From Struthio camelus (Eukaryota > Chordata > Aves > Struthioniformes > Struthionidae): 64,000 nt of DNA. Below are positions 10,495 to 22,602 of the stretch, piece by piece (within the stretch, counting starts at the first letter, position 1; every line of letters begins with the position of its first letter). The position numbers and the translations under genes are program-made. The notes below the pieces were generated by a model that saw only the letters and a program-made list of their open reading frames with translations, was not told the origin of the DNA and made no database searches. The stretch lies in contig NC_090943.1 of the NCBI RefSeq assembly GCF_040807025.1, forward strand, positions 120,293,900 through 120,357,899, read 5' to 3'.

Positions 10495-13400
10495 CCTGGG
10501 CTTTCCCGGCCTCCTCCTAAAAAAGAAAAAATCAGCTGGCCGGATACGGATTTAAAGATGTTCCGTGTATGGTGCAGAGAAGCACGGTTTTTTTGTGTGT
10601 GACGGTCTCTGTTGCGCGCTGCTGGCCGGTTTGTTTTTTAATGGTTTCCTTTATTGTGGTATCATCTGATCTACACGAGTTGTTTGCTGTTGCAGAGTAA
10701 ACGTGGGGGCAAACTGGCTTAAATTGATCTAGTGCTGGCTTTCAAGAGCAGCTGACGGGTTTGTTAACATATACCCCACTGCTTTCAGAAGCAGCGAGGT
10801 ACCTTTGAAACTGTGCTCTTCCCTTCAAAACGTTTCGCGTTTCTTTTTTGAAATGCTGAAAGACGAAAACTTTGTTCAAAATCGTACGATTTTGGCTCTG
10901 TTTGTTCTCCAGTACCACCTCTCACAAATGTTTGTCTGTATTCTGAAACTTGGGTATTATCAATGGTCGGATGTGTACAAAGTGCAGAACGTTTTTAAGG
11001 TACCTGGTGGAAAAATATATCCCATTTCTTTTGCTTGACGGTATGTTTGCTTTAAATCCTTTTTTTTTTTTTTTAATTTCATCTCTCTCTCTCTTTGACG
11101 TGGTGATTCCTGTGACTTTCCCATTAAACGATATTTTCTACAGATATTTCTTGTTCCGCGTACTTAATTGAAACCTGACAATAAAGACTGAAATAGAAGG
11201 CTGTTGAAGAAGATAGTGCTATCTTTTATTTCCTCACTTAAGTTAGGAATAAGTGAAACATATGTTTTTACTACAGTGATGATAGTTGTTCAGAGCTGAG
11301 AATGAGTGAATAGGTGCTTATTTCAGTTGGGGATACAGTTGTATATGTGACCTCTAAGAGGACAGGTGAAAGCTTTCTGCACTTTTCCCTCTGAAATACT
11401 ATAATGCCTACTCAAGTCTGATTTATTTTTCCTCTATTTGGGTTCTGATCTGTAAAGAAAAAGAAGGGTCTTCTGTTGATTGACAAGCTTATTACATGAG
11501 CGCTAGTGGGATTTAAAAATGTTATTTTCTTTGAAAACATTGGAGCAATTCACTAGCAATTTCTTCAGCGTAACGTTTAGAGTAGGATTGAAGCAGTTAC
11601 GAAGCTCTGGTGGATGCTATTTGTAAAGGAATAAGGATCCTGTGAGGATTCTCAGAGCTGTTCAGAAGTATTTATTTCTTCCTCACCTTAACCTTATGGA
11701 TTTCAAACATGACCATAATTCTTCTCATAGAAATATTTCCAAGAAAACTCTCCAAGAGTTTCCAAGAGTATTTCCAAGAAAACAGCAATTCGGTGAATAA
11801 CATTCAGTATGTGCTTACCTGCATAAAGGGTTGGGCTCCAAACCCTGAATACTTAATTAAGTCTATTAATACAGACAACAAATACAGTTTATATTTTGAT
11901 TTATTAGTGGTAGTGTTTGTGCAAAACAGATTTTTGGCTAAGATAGTTAACAAAAAATATAGTTATAAAAATTACTAGTATGAACATAGGGGTTTTTATT
12001 AGTTTAGTTTCGCTGCAGATTTGCAATAATTGGAAATACTGATGAATTTTTTGGTATGGCAGTTTTAAGTCTAAGAAGCGATATTAAAGGAACAAAGCAG
12101 TAATACGCAACCTGAATAGTGAGCTTTTTATTAGGATAATTAAAATACGCAAAGTTTCTTAAGATCGTATGAGGACATCGCAGATGAAAGGAGGGGTAAT
12201 TTGACTGTGTGAAAAGTTTGTCTAGAGTTCAAAAAGCATTTAAAAGCATGTTTGGTTCAAGGTCTTAAACATATAAATACAGGCACTGATGCTGACAGTT
12301 CAACAACTCATGTCCAAAGTTTTTTGTAGATACAAGGAAGGAGGAAAACTGGAAGTGCAGTTCAGAAGGTTTTAATTAGTTGCTATGAGATACATGGAAT
12401 GAATGTTTTTAAAGGAAATCTGGCAAAATCTCTGTACAGTGAAGCCAATTGCATTATGCGTGATGAGCTGTTCATTCAATGTAAAACTTGACTCAGTATA
12501 ATATGAAAAATACTCTAGGTGAAGTCTTACTAATGACAGATGAAAAAACACATTTTTCTCTATAATTTTCTAGGAAATTTTAAGTAGGCATTGAACTGTA
12601 AGGATTCTGCTTTGAGCAGTGTATCCTTTTATAGTGCCTTTCATATTATGGATTTTGAAGTGGTTTTTAAAAGTATTTTCATGTTTTATATGGTTCTGTA
12701 CCATATGTTTTGTATTTAATTCTTTCGGTGACCACTGAAGTGCAGCCAACTTTAGGTGAATGTGGCAACTGTTAACTAGTGCTTAGCAACAGCGCTCAAT
12801 AATCAAGACGGGAAGTGAAGAAGAATACCATGTCTAATTGAAACTACAGGGGGTATTTAGGTAGGTAGGATGTAATTAACAAAACCTGGAGCTTGGACAT
12901 GATATTAAGGCATCAAATCTTTACTCTTGTGAAAAAGGTTGTGAAATCATTAACGTAAAAATATTTCAAATTTTTTATTTTGTAGCTCAGATTGTATGCC
13001 CTTTTTGAGATGTAGATATCTTGCCTATTCTTGCATAATCATTTTTCACCATAACGCAGAACAGCCATTTTCAGTTGCTTATTAAAGAGGATTATAGGAC
13101 AGAGGACTGTTGAGAAGCCTGACAGTTGAAGGAGTAATAAGCCTTGAGATTTTGACAATGGTGTATTATGGAGAATTAGTCCTGCCAACAACAGTTCATT
13201 AGATATAGTAAGCAATTAAGATATCTCTCATATTCTGAAACAGATAAAAGCAATCCTGAAATGACACTAAACTTGCATGATCTCAGTGAAATTTTTTTTT
13301 TCTAAGCAGGACTGACTTTCCTCAAATCCTCTATTGTCATGAGCTCCTGAAATGTCGTGAAAAGTGCTGCTTGTATGATTATTTGTTCAAAATCCCGTTG

Positions 13401-14760
13401 CCTAATATAGTTACAGTTTCTTTTTTCTTTCTTTTTTTTTTTTTTTCTAATCCCCCGTTTTACTACTTTGTTTCAAGGTGTATTCTGCGTAGAGATGCAT
13501 TAATGGTCTGATTTTTGTCTCGTATACCCCAAACACGTCTTGTTAAGAACATCTCTGAAAATATCATTTATCATTTAGAGAAGTGGTAAATGAATTTTCA
13601 GTTAGTCATTACAAAGGTTCATCTGCAACTCTGAGCAGGGTTAGTATAGTCTGTGTTCATGGATTCAGACTAGCAGATAGCTAGTGAAGATGACTCATAA
13701 ATAAGGAGCCATGCTGTGAAAATGGCTATAGTGGTGAAATATCCAGTAAGAATAGACTCTTAATATTTTAATAGAATAATTGGTGTTTTTATAATCCAAA
13801 AGTAAAATGCAGAATATCTGCTGGAAGAATGACAGCAATTTGTGGATGACAGAAATTTGGGACAGCATTTATTCACAACGGCAACAGCTGAATTTTGTAC
13901 GCTGCTGTGGTTGGTTTGGGACTTATCAAGTGGAATTGCGGAGTTCTGTATAGAAATGACTCTAAAATGTAATTACTTTTGTTTTGGGTGACTCCTGAAC
14001 CCACCTAAGCTGGTTTCCGTTGTCTTACTCTGTTGTGCTGTGATGTCACAGTTTCTGTGAAATGCTTTAGAGACATGAAAAGCCATAGAGGATTGCATAA
14101 GGGAATAATTTCGTTTATGCAATGTTATTCTAATTGAGTTAGCATTGTGGCTTCCATGGCACTTCAGAGATTTAGTTTAAAAAAAAAACCCAAAGAACAA
14201 AAACTAATCTGGTGATTAAAGCAGGTATTGTCAATTTGCATTTAATCTACATGTTTAAACTTTTTATTGCAGTTATTCTACTGTAGCTAATAAAATGCTT
14301 GTCAAATATAAAAGATGGGAAGAACTGTATGTTGTGACATAAAATCAGGAGAATGGTAAGATAGCAGGGAGCAGCCTGAGTCTCTATGACAAGATCTGAT
14401 AGAAACCTTCAGTTAATACTCCTCATGTAAGGTTTCAGAGAGGTTATTTTGAAGTAGGTTTTCAAATTGGTGGAGCTATGAACAGCAAAACAGTGTGGGC
14501 AGACTTAAGATACTGTTACTTAAGAGATTACCAGACATCTGTCACAGAGGTTCCATGAACAAGTCTGGAGTAACTAGTTTTATAAAATGCTGTGTAAAGA
14601 TCCTCCAGTTCTTTCTCCCATCTCCATCGCAGTCTGTAATTAGCCTTTAGTGGCTCTCTTCAAGACTGTTGGCGTAATCTGAGCAGAGCACTTGGAGGCA
14701 AGTGAAGAATTGAGTTATTGATTGTAACTGTGGTCTGAAATGCACTGTGTTAATATTGTT

Positions 14761-14805
14761 CTCTCTTTCTATCTCTCTCTTCTCTCTCTCTCTCTTTTTT
14801 TTTTT
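14761..14805. repeat. (CT)n/T microsatellite
   Basis: Imperfect CT dinucleotide repeat running into a T run of 11 (14795-14805). Ordinary simple repeat; on the opposite strand it is purine-only. Confidence 0.95.
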
Positions 14806-17499
14806 AATAGTGTAGGCTCTTCTGTGCATCTCACTCACTAAAAGTAATAGGACTTTTCTGGAATGTATAGTGTGAAATTGTTGAAGTTATTTGACTATTG
14901 GTTGAGTATTTTAAACTGATACATTTCGAATGGCAAATGAAATAGAACATTTTGCCTGTTTACACTGAATTCTGCTGCATCTCCTCAGCACTGACTTCTT
15001 GGTGATATGCAATGTACTTCACTAAGATTTCAGAGAAATCACTAGCCTTCTTATCTTTAGCAGACGGTTCAGGCTGTCATTTTTCTCTAGAACCATGTGA
15101 TAATCGAATTTGACTTTGTAAAGATATACTAAAGCACATATGTGGAATGCTAGAAATAAATGTTTCATATTTGAAAGACATCAGGCTTTTTTTTTCCTTT
15201 TCTATAAGCGTACCTCCAACTTTGAAATTTGCTCTCTTCTGGAATCTTGGGTAAATATATAACGTAATAGATAGGAGACCTTTGCGGAGAGTTTGATAAT
15301 TGAATTATGCTTTGAAGTTGGTGGGAGCTTTTGGCGGGGTGTTAATTCCATCTGACTTTCAACGCATAAGGATAGTTCATATGCAGTCATAATGCTAATA
15401 TTCAGTGAGACCGTGTATACTCTGAAGTGTGTGGTCTCTTCTTTTTTGTGTTACCAGGCTTGAGAGTAATTAATACAGTGCGTGGAGATTGCTGCATGCT
15501 GTACGTGCTCCCCAAGCTGTCCAGTAAAGAGGAAATGACTGCTTTTTAAAACCTGAAACATGGGACAGCTTCCGTGGCTTAGTGAGACAGGAGCTCTTTG
15601 GAGCTTCCTCCATCATACTCACTTCAGAAAGCTATGGCAGTGGTAGTAGGAGCAGTTTTCGGTAGCTGAGTTCAGCTGCTTGCTACACCATGAAGAGTTT
15701 GAGAAGCTACCTCTTTATATGGGAGTCACTGATGAGAAAGGGGCATTCAAGGTGGTGTTTTATAAGCTTTACTATTGCCTTCCCGTGTTAGTGATGTCTC
15801 AGGATGAAAAGCATGTGTAGCAAAGCCTTGTCTTGATGGCTGTCAATTTGGGATCTGCAGAAAGTGAAGTGCTCTCCATTCCTGTCCTGAGTCTTGCACC
15901 CTTCCACTGAAGGCATAATACCTTGTTGCTATTAGTTCTTTGCTTGCTGCCTCCTTGGAGATAGGTATTGGTTGTAGTATGTTGTCTTATAGTGTGCAAT
16001 TTCATCTCAGTCTTGCCCCTCAGGAGATCGTGCCATCTAGTTTGACTATTTTTGTTCCTCACTGACTGTTACCCTGTGGTTTGTCAGGAAGCCCCTAAAA
16101 TTCTTCATTCCTTTAGAGCAGTATGTGGGTTAATTCTCCTCATATCCTTTCAGACTTTCAGTCCACTTTGAGAATAGCTGTTTCATAAAGGAAGCTTACC
16201 CTTGTAATTTCTTTAAACCACTTCATAGAATCAAATTTTTAGTGCAACTAGCCTGATTCCTTTGAGCAGATTGGGTAATGAGTCTTTATTTTATTATTAT
16301 TATTTTTTAATAGAGCTTGGTTACCCTTCACTGCATTAAGAAAAGGGAAACTGCCAAGGATGAGCATGATGTATGCGACATTTAAGAACCTAGTGGAGGG
16401 GTTTGTTCACTTCCTAGACTAGTAAAAAATGCTTCCAAAAATTTATTGATATTTATATTATTTCTAGATAAGACATTAAGATGTTGTTATTCTTTCCAGT
16501 CTCAGTCTTTTTGAGGGAAAATTCTGATTGTGAGAACAATTAGAAATTAAATGGATTAGGCAGGTGAATAGCACCAGCTCACAGAGGAGTGATTTTGAAG
16601 AAAACCTGAGGGGAGAGGAGGCAGGGGACAAAGGCACCCAAGAAGACATTAATGTCTGTGATAGAGACACACAGAACTACTGAGGGGATATTTAAAAACA
16701 GAAGGATGAGTCCAGAGTGAAGAATATGCTTATCCTCACAGTGCTGATTGAAGCAGTTGCAGGAAATTTTGAAGGTTAGCTCTTGCTTTTTTTTTTTTTC
16801 TTTTTGATGAGTGTCATCTCTGTGTTTCCAAGGCTCTTGAGGAGGGAGAAGATGACTTTCCTGCCAGATTGTTATTTCACCTTCTCCCTCTAGGTGCACA
16901 GTCATGATTTTAACAGATGTGGGAGGCAAGCTGGATTTCAAGGGCATCAAGATTAAAACATGTTTATCGTTGCAAGCTTTTTTTCAGGAGCTGTGGATTT
17001 TTTCCTAGTGAAACAGCAAGAGATTCAAAACACATGAAATTTTTTGTTTTGTGGCATTAACTTTGAGTTATGTGGTTATAACTTAACTGAGCGCCTGTGT
17101 GTTTTGGGGCTGTAAAGAAAATGCACAAGCAGTTGCCTCATCCAGAAGTCCTCTAAATTGTGGACTTAGCAAACTTGGGAGGATAGTGCGTGCGTATATA
17201 ATAGGAAAGAGAACAGTACAGGAGTTAGAAATGCTGGGGTTGAATATCTGCGTGTCTTCATGAGTCATAAGATTCTTTTTATTTATTTAATGACAGTATT
17301 AGGAAAACGTACATCTGCAGTGCAGCCTGTGATTCTGCTTGGTTGAGATGGCTCATGCTGTGCTGAATACTAAAACTGTGTTCAGTTTGCCTTATGCATG
17401 TTTAAGGCTAGACCGAGAGTTCCTAATTTGTAGTAGGTGTGCCACTAGTAAAGTTGTTCAAAGCAGTATGCCCCAAAAACTCTTAAACAAAAGCCATGA

Positions 17500-17522
17500 C
17501 CCCCCCCCCCCCCAAAAAAAAA
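17500..17522. repeat. C14-A9 homopolymer junction
   Basis: Fourteen C (17500-17513) run directly into nine A (17514-17522). On the minus strand this is T9 followed by G14. It is likely to be length-variable and sequencing-error-prone. Confidence 0.95.
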
Positions 17523-18689
17523 CATTTTTATTTTGAAGAGAAGACATAAACTAGTGCCAGAGAAGCCTGAGGGGGGGAAAAATGCATTTTTCTGGCTGCT
17601 CTTAGCTATCAGATGAATAGGGTTTGCTTGCTGAATATCCAGCATGGTTGTTCTACGGAGTGATGCCTTGTGCCTCATAGCTGTGCAGATGGATGCTCAA
17701 TTCTCATGTGCAGCACAGCTGACTGGCTTGCTTTTTGTCACGCCTAGTTTTGGGATGATTCCAGTTGTGCTATGAATTTGGCATAGAAAGAGGGAGGCTG
17801 TGCTTGTGATAGGGGTTAAGCACTGTGCTTTCCAGAGCAGTGGAGGTCTGGAACTCCCTTTGTTGTCACTGTAGTAAATGCAGTTTTGATTATGTGCTAA
17901 AACTGAGCAGTTGAACTGCTGAGTTGAACTTGTGAAGTTGCCTGTTTGTGTTGTGTTCAACAGAGCCCCTCCTGTAGGTTCAGAACAGCTGAAAATTCAT
18001 CCTATCGTTGTTGCTTTGATGTCTGCTTAAAGGGAAAAAATGTTTGCTTTTGATCAGCATAGTTAAAGGATTCTGTCACAGGAGTGTAATAAATGAGATT
18101 TGGATCTGGAACCTACTTTCACTGAAAGACAATGTTCTTCCAGATGCTTTTTTAATTGAATTCTCCTGTCATAACAGGCTCAAATTTGAATTCATTTAAG
18201 TGCAGTTCAGGGGCTTGTGGCTGAAAAAAAGAGGGGCGTTCAACTGACGTGGCATAGTTTTGGTGCTGATGTCTGATGACACTGATATCTCTGAGCTTGT
18301 GTTCCCTCTTCTGATTCACTATAAAAACAAGTACAGCATGAACCGTGTATAACCTTGACACATGACTGGATCTTTGCTTTTTAGTTCATTATTAGTTTGT
18401 CTAATTTGAAGTAACTGTGTATTGGGAAATGGATGAAGTATTTGCATCAATAAAATATTTCATTATCTCTGAGAAAAAGCTGTATTTTGTGCTCCATCTT
18501 TTTTATGTTTTAAGAAACTGAACTCCAGTTCTTGCTTCTCTGTGGTCCAGTTGAGAATAAGAACCTCACCTGTAAATTTGATGGGTTAAAAAGTCAAAAC
18601 TACTGATGTGATGTATTTTTGTTTGTGGCTTATCCACAGCTGTTTTGTTTTCACAGTGCGTACTTCCCACATGGCCTTGCTTTATGTGC

Positions 18690-18752
18690 GAGGTTGGTCT
18701 GGATGACCTTCAGAAGTCCCTTGCAACCTAGATTACTCTATGATCCTCTGAT
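18690..18752 (+). mobile_element. CR1 3'-end fragment
   Basis: GAGGTTGGTCTGGATGACCT is followed by a CCCTTGCAACCTAGATTACTC-like segment and the terminal octamer-type CTATGATCCTCTG. This is the classic CR1 3' end in the + orientation. The 5' part is truncated away, as in most CR1 copies. Confidence 0.85.
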
Positions 18753-21700
18753 TTAGTTGTTTCTTGTAACGTGGGGTAGTACAACAGGGGATAGACATAA
18801 AATTAGGTGGTATTACCTATTGACCAGATACAGTTTGCTAGAACAATTCGTCTGGCCGGAGAGCTTTGCAGACATACTCAAGGAACAGGCTAGTGGCAGC
18901 ATGAACTGTTTTGGTAACCTGCTTTCTGCTGTCATATTTCTGAAGAACCTGTGGCTCTTCCTCTGCTGTGTGATGCATGTGCTTTCTGCATGTGATCAGA
19001 AATAGGTGCTTGTTGCATATGCAATCATACAGCATCAGCGGAGAGACGCGCTGCGTTCTGTTGCTAGCAGTTGCCTGCAGGGCTTGTCCTATAACTGGTT
19101 GGGAACCTGAAAATGGTTTTGTGATGGAGGGTTTTATTTGGCCATTTGCTTATAGAAAGGCTGTGATGTATCAACTCGAATGACTCCAAAGAGGCTCTTT
19201 GGCCTCTCCTGGCTGGAAGATTGGGTGCCAAAGGATAGTAATGATACATGACGAATTGGCTTTGATGCATTGTCTGAAATCAGAGTCTTCTAGATTAATG
19301 TTCGTCATCATATATTTTACTCTAAAGAAAATTAAAATAAGCCCAGAAGTACTTATTTTAGTCCTGAAAAAGTTTAAATTTAAGCATGCTTAAAAAGCAT
19401 GCTTATGGTACTGCAGACAATCACTTTTACTTTTTTTTTTTTTTAATTGTTAAGGCCTGGGGACTGCTGTCCTCAATTACATGCCCTCAGGCACGCTTCT
19501 GATAACTGAGTTATATATGTGTCCCTATGTTTTATTTTTCAGAACGTACTGGTGCTTATGTGATGATTCAGTATGTGGGTTGCAGTTTCCTTCTAGCTGC
19601 CAGTGCTGTAATGAGACATATTCCACACTGCATGGAAAAACAGCCAAGTGTGGAAAGAAGGGGGCTGTGCTTTTTAATTCCACTTGGGAAAAAGAGTAGT
19701 GGAGGCTGGATGACAACATCCAGCCCCAAATGATTATCCAAATAAACCATGGGAAGCTGAGGTTTTATGAAAACCACAGCAAGGGGGAAAGAAGAACTAG
19801 AAATTGGCTCCTAGAGATTGGATGTTCTCTGAGAAACTCCACTGCAGGAAGAAGTTGCCTGGTGAGTTAACAATGACCAGAGCAGAACTGTTATGATTTG
19901 TAACTGTAGTCCTTCCCCAAAGGACAGAAAGTAAAAGTATTCTAGGCCACTGCATGGAAGGAGGCTGACCCCAGGATGAATTTATTAAAACAATTCTATC
20001 CTCTATGTTCCACAGTGCAGTTCATGCTGAGAGGGACTAATATATTTCTCATTAAAAAATATACGCTGAACGTGAGGTCTATTCTTTGTGTTGTCACCGT
20101 GCCTTTCTTATCTGGAATAACTCACACAAATTATCTGTGTTTTCTTTTAGCCAATTTGCAGAGATGTGAGAATAAATTCATGAATCCTCTTGTGCTCATA
20201 GTGTAATTATGAGTGCCAGGAAAAATAGCCCGAAACTGTGAATGTGTACAGAGAAAATAGTTTAAAAGGGAGCTGTCCTCTTCTGACATGGCTTAGTGTC
20301 AAGCCGTTGAGTAAAGAGTTGAAGAGAGTATCACCATATATCCGTTCAAGGGATATCTGACATTCAGATTGTGATTTTTTTTTTCTTATTTTGAAAATGA
20401 GGCTTGCAACAATCTATTTGCAGTCGTTACTGGCTTACCTATTCTCAGTGTTCTGTAACTCTTTATAGGTTTCTATGGCTATACTTATTTTTACTTAATA
20501 GAGCTTCTAAAGAATGATCCCTATTCTTTACCCTTCTATTTCTCTTCCCTTCTTTTACTGAAGAGCAGCACTATTATCACTTTTGTAAATGCAATTTTGT
20601 ATTAGATTGATGTTTAGGTTCCACTTCTACTACTACTGAATTAATTCTTTCAGAGGAAACATGTTTTTATAGCTTCAGCTGAAGAGTAACAAATATGACA
20701 AGAGCAGGCCAGAGGTACCTGAGGGATGTTTTTATTTTGTGAACATGGCCAGTTGACAGTATGGTCTATAGCAAAAAAAGATGGAGGTCTGTTTGGATCA
20801 GCTACAGAGTTAAGGTTTATTTCCTTGAAGAATGTCTTTGTTTAACTGGACTCTTTACCTTGCACTAAATACTTGAGATTGAGTTAGAAGACCTAGAGTT
20901 CTATACTAGCAACCCGAGAACTAGAGAATCCAAAGAAAATGTGTTTAAATTTTGTTAGAAAAAGATACTGGAAAGCAGGCTCTTCAGAGCTTTGCTTCAG
21001 AGGGAGATTTGAGGTAAACTTACTTCCTTACATCTTATGCTTTTTGGCTGAAATGTGAATCTGGAGGGTCTGCCTTGGCCTGGAAATCCTGACGTTTCAT
21101 TGGCTGCCCTTAGCACTGAGAAGAAAAGCGCAAGTGCAAACCAAAGAGAGGGGAAAAAGAAACAACCTTTCTTTCCCTTCTTATATGCTTATGTCTCCCC
21201 TAGCATAGCGTTGCTGTGTAAAGGACGTGTATTTGTGAATGTAAGAGAGAAAACCCTCTTCAAAAACTGTGATAAGTGCTTATGTAAAACTATAACTTGA
21301 GGTTATTTAATATGACGGATTACATAACAGCCCGTAAAGGATATGGGGCTTCTATTACAATGATACATTTCAAACTATATACACTGATGTTCAAAAGAAA
21401 CAAAACCGTCACAGTCAATGATTTCTTTAACATGTTTTAGACAAATTACTAACATACGTTGGAGAAAAACTGTAGTTTTCATAAGTGTCCTGTTTAGCCA
21501 AATTCTGTATGCGTTAGAAAAATTGATGTATACGTTTCTGAATAACTTGAGGATAGGGAACTTTGCCTGCCTGATCAGAGAGAATAGTATCAGTAAAGAA
21601 GTGAATTTCAGTTACAAGACCCTAAACTGTAAAGAGGCAAAGAAAATAACATCAGCTGTGAAAACGTTGATGTTTGCCATGAATTTAAACAAATGACAAT

Positions 21701-21756
21701 TTGCTTTCATCTGAATGCTCAGGGTGGCTTTGATAGTAAGATGTGGACTTGGGACT
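18753..21756. other. Probable intron sequence, no gene recognised
   Basis: AT-rich with chance frames only. A small palindrome pair, AAGCATGCTT, occurs twice near 19383-19403. Confidence 0.5.
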
Positions 21757-21945
21757 GCAGAAGATCTGGTTTTGCTTCCTAATTCTGCCGCTGGTGGAAG
21801 ACAAGTGGCTTCTCTGTGCCTCAGTTTCCCTATGTGTAAAATGAGAATGGTGATGATTGTGAGAGGTTTTTTAAGCGCTAAACTGCAGTAATAATGATTG
21901 TCCATTGCTGAGCCTAGTGAGCGCTCAATTCAAGTCTCCTATCGG
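21757..21945 (+). mobile_element. MIR-type SINE relic
   Basis: The segment reads as a degraded MIR. It has a left part with TCTGCCGCTGGTG, the diagnostic TCTCTGTGCCTCAGTTTCCC, then TGTGTAAAATGAGAATGGTGATGATTGTGAG, a TTTTTAAGCGCTA stretch and a final GAGCGCTCAAT. The order and spacing of these blocks match the tRNA-derived CORE-SINE MIR, which predates amniote divergence. It is one of the clearer ancient repeats in the window. Confidence 0.8.
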
Positions 21946-22159
21946 GACCCTGCTCTGCTGCGCTTCATTCTGCTAAGCCTTTGGCATAGCAGGCCAACTT
22001 CTTTTTTTGACCTAAATGCCAACAGTTATTATTTTGGCTTTTATCTGCAAACCTTCTGTTTAGTTTGAATGGAACCAAAAGGCTTGCGTCTCCAGTTCCT
22101 GGGCAAGCTCTGGTTGCAGCGTTTAGCGAGCTAGCACGCTGTCTCGAGTGATAGCGTTG

Positions 22160-22290
22160 CGTAGTGAAATGGATTGTAAAGTCCAAGGCCCTTTGTCTGC
22201 AGAGCCACACTCAGCCCTGGCTCTGTTTACCCGTGCGAATGGGGCTACCTAGCGTCCGTGTCGGTGTTGAATGAATTATAAAATACCTAG
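22160..22290 (+). mobile_element. Possible second MIR-like relic
   Basis: CTCTGTTTACCCGTGCGAATGG followed by GGCTACCTAG and TTGAATGAATTATAAAATACC is reminiscent of the MIR core and tail order. Divergence is high and the match is weak by eye. Confidence 0.25.
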
Positions 22291-22420
22291 CGAAAATGAA
22301 CTAGGCTGTGTCTAGCAGAAGGTCTTCAGTTAGTTAAGCAGTAGTTGATGTGGGAGTAAATAAAGCTTTTGCAGACCGCATGCTGGCACAACCTTTCCCT
22401 TCCCCCCCTTACCTCCTTTC

Positions 22421-22602
22421 TTTTTTTTTTTTTTTTTTTTTATTTGGCCATATGTTTTAGTAGTCTAAGTACGTGTCAGTGGTAATCCAGGCTCCACACT
22501 TTTAAAGGATGATTACCCAGTTTGTTGTCAGTGAGACTTTCCTTCCCATTTAATTTTTGTGAGGGCCATAACTGTAAACCTTTTTTTTTTTTTTTTTTTT
22601 TT
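22421..22602. repeat. Paired long T runs (T21 and T22)
   Basis: T21 at 22421-22441 and T22 at 22581-22602, about 140 bp apart. The second is followed by AATTGCAG, which mimics a 3' splice site, but the downstream frame has no recognisable product. Confidence 0.9.

Larger units (their letters stand above)
9010..10500. promoter_or_regulatory. CpG island promoter
   Basis: This is an abrupt block of very high G+C and dense CpG in an otherwise AT-rich window, with many GC-box-like GGGCGG/CCGCCC motifs (for example around 9285-9300 and 9405-9430). A YY1-like GCCGCCATGT lies near 9221. No TATA box was seen. In vertebrates such islands mark promoters of broadly expressed genes, usually with dispersed start sites. 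A consensus splice donor at 9667/9668 supports transcription to the right. Divergent transcription to the left is possible, but no first exon was identified there. Confidence 0.9.
10501..18689. other. Probable first-intron sequence, no exon recognised
   Basis: AT-rich DNA with short chance frames. Small items: a 14-mer ATTTCCAAGAAAAC repeated at 11735-11748 and 11770-11783; a T15 run at 13432-13446; a TTA-type run near 16289-16310. No coding exon with domain support, RNA gene or large mobile element was recognised. Confidence 0.5.

Noticed and set aside
15560..15620. tRNA-like CCGTGGCTTAGTGAGAC string suggesting a SINE head
   Set aside because: No matching B box or SINE body follows.
16579..16950. 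123-codon minus-strand frame
   Set aside because: Repetitive Lys/Glu-rich and hydrophobic patches come from AT-rich and poly-T sequence; no domain and no splice context.
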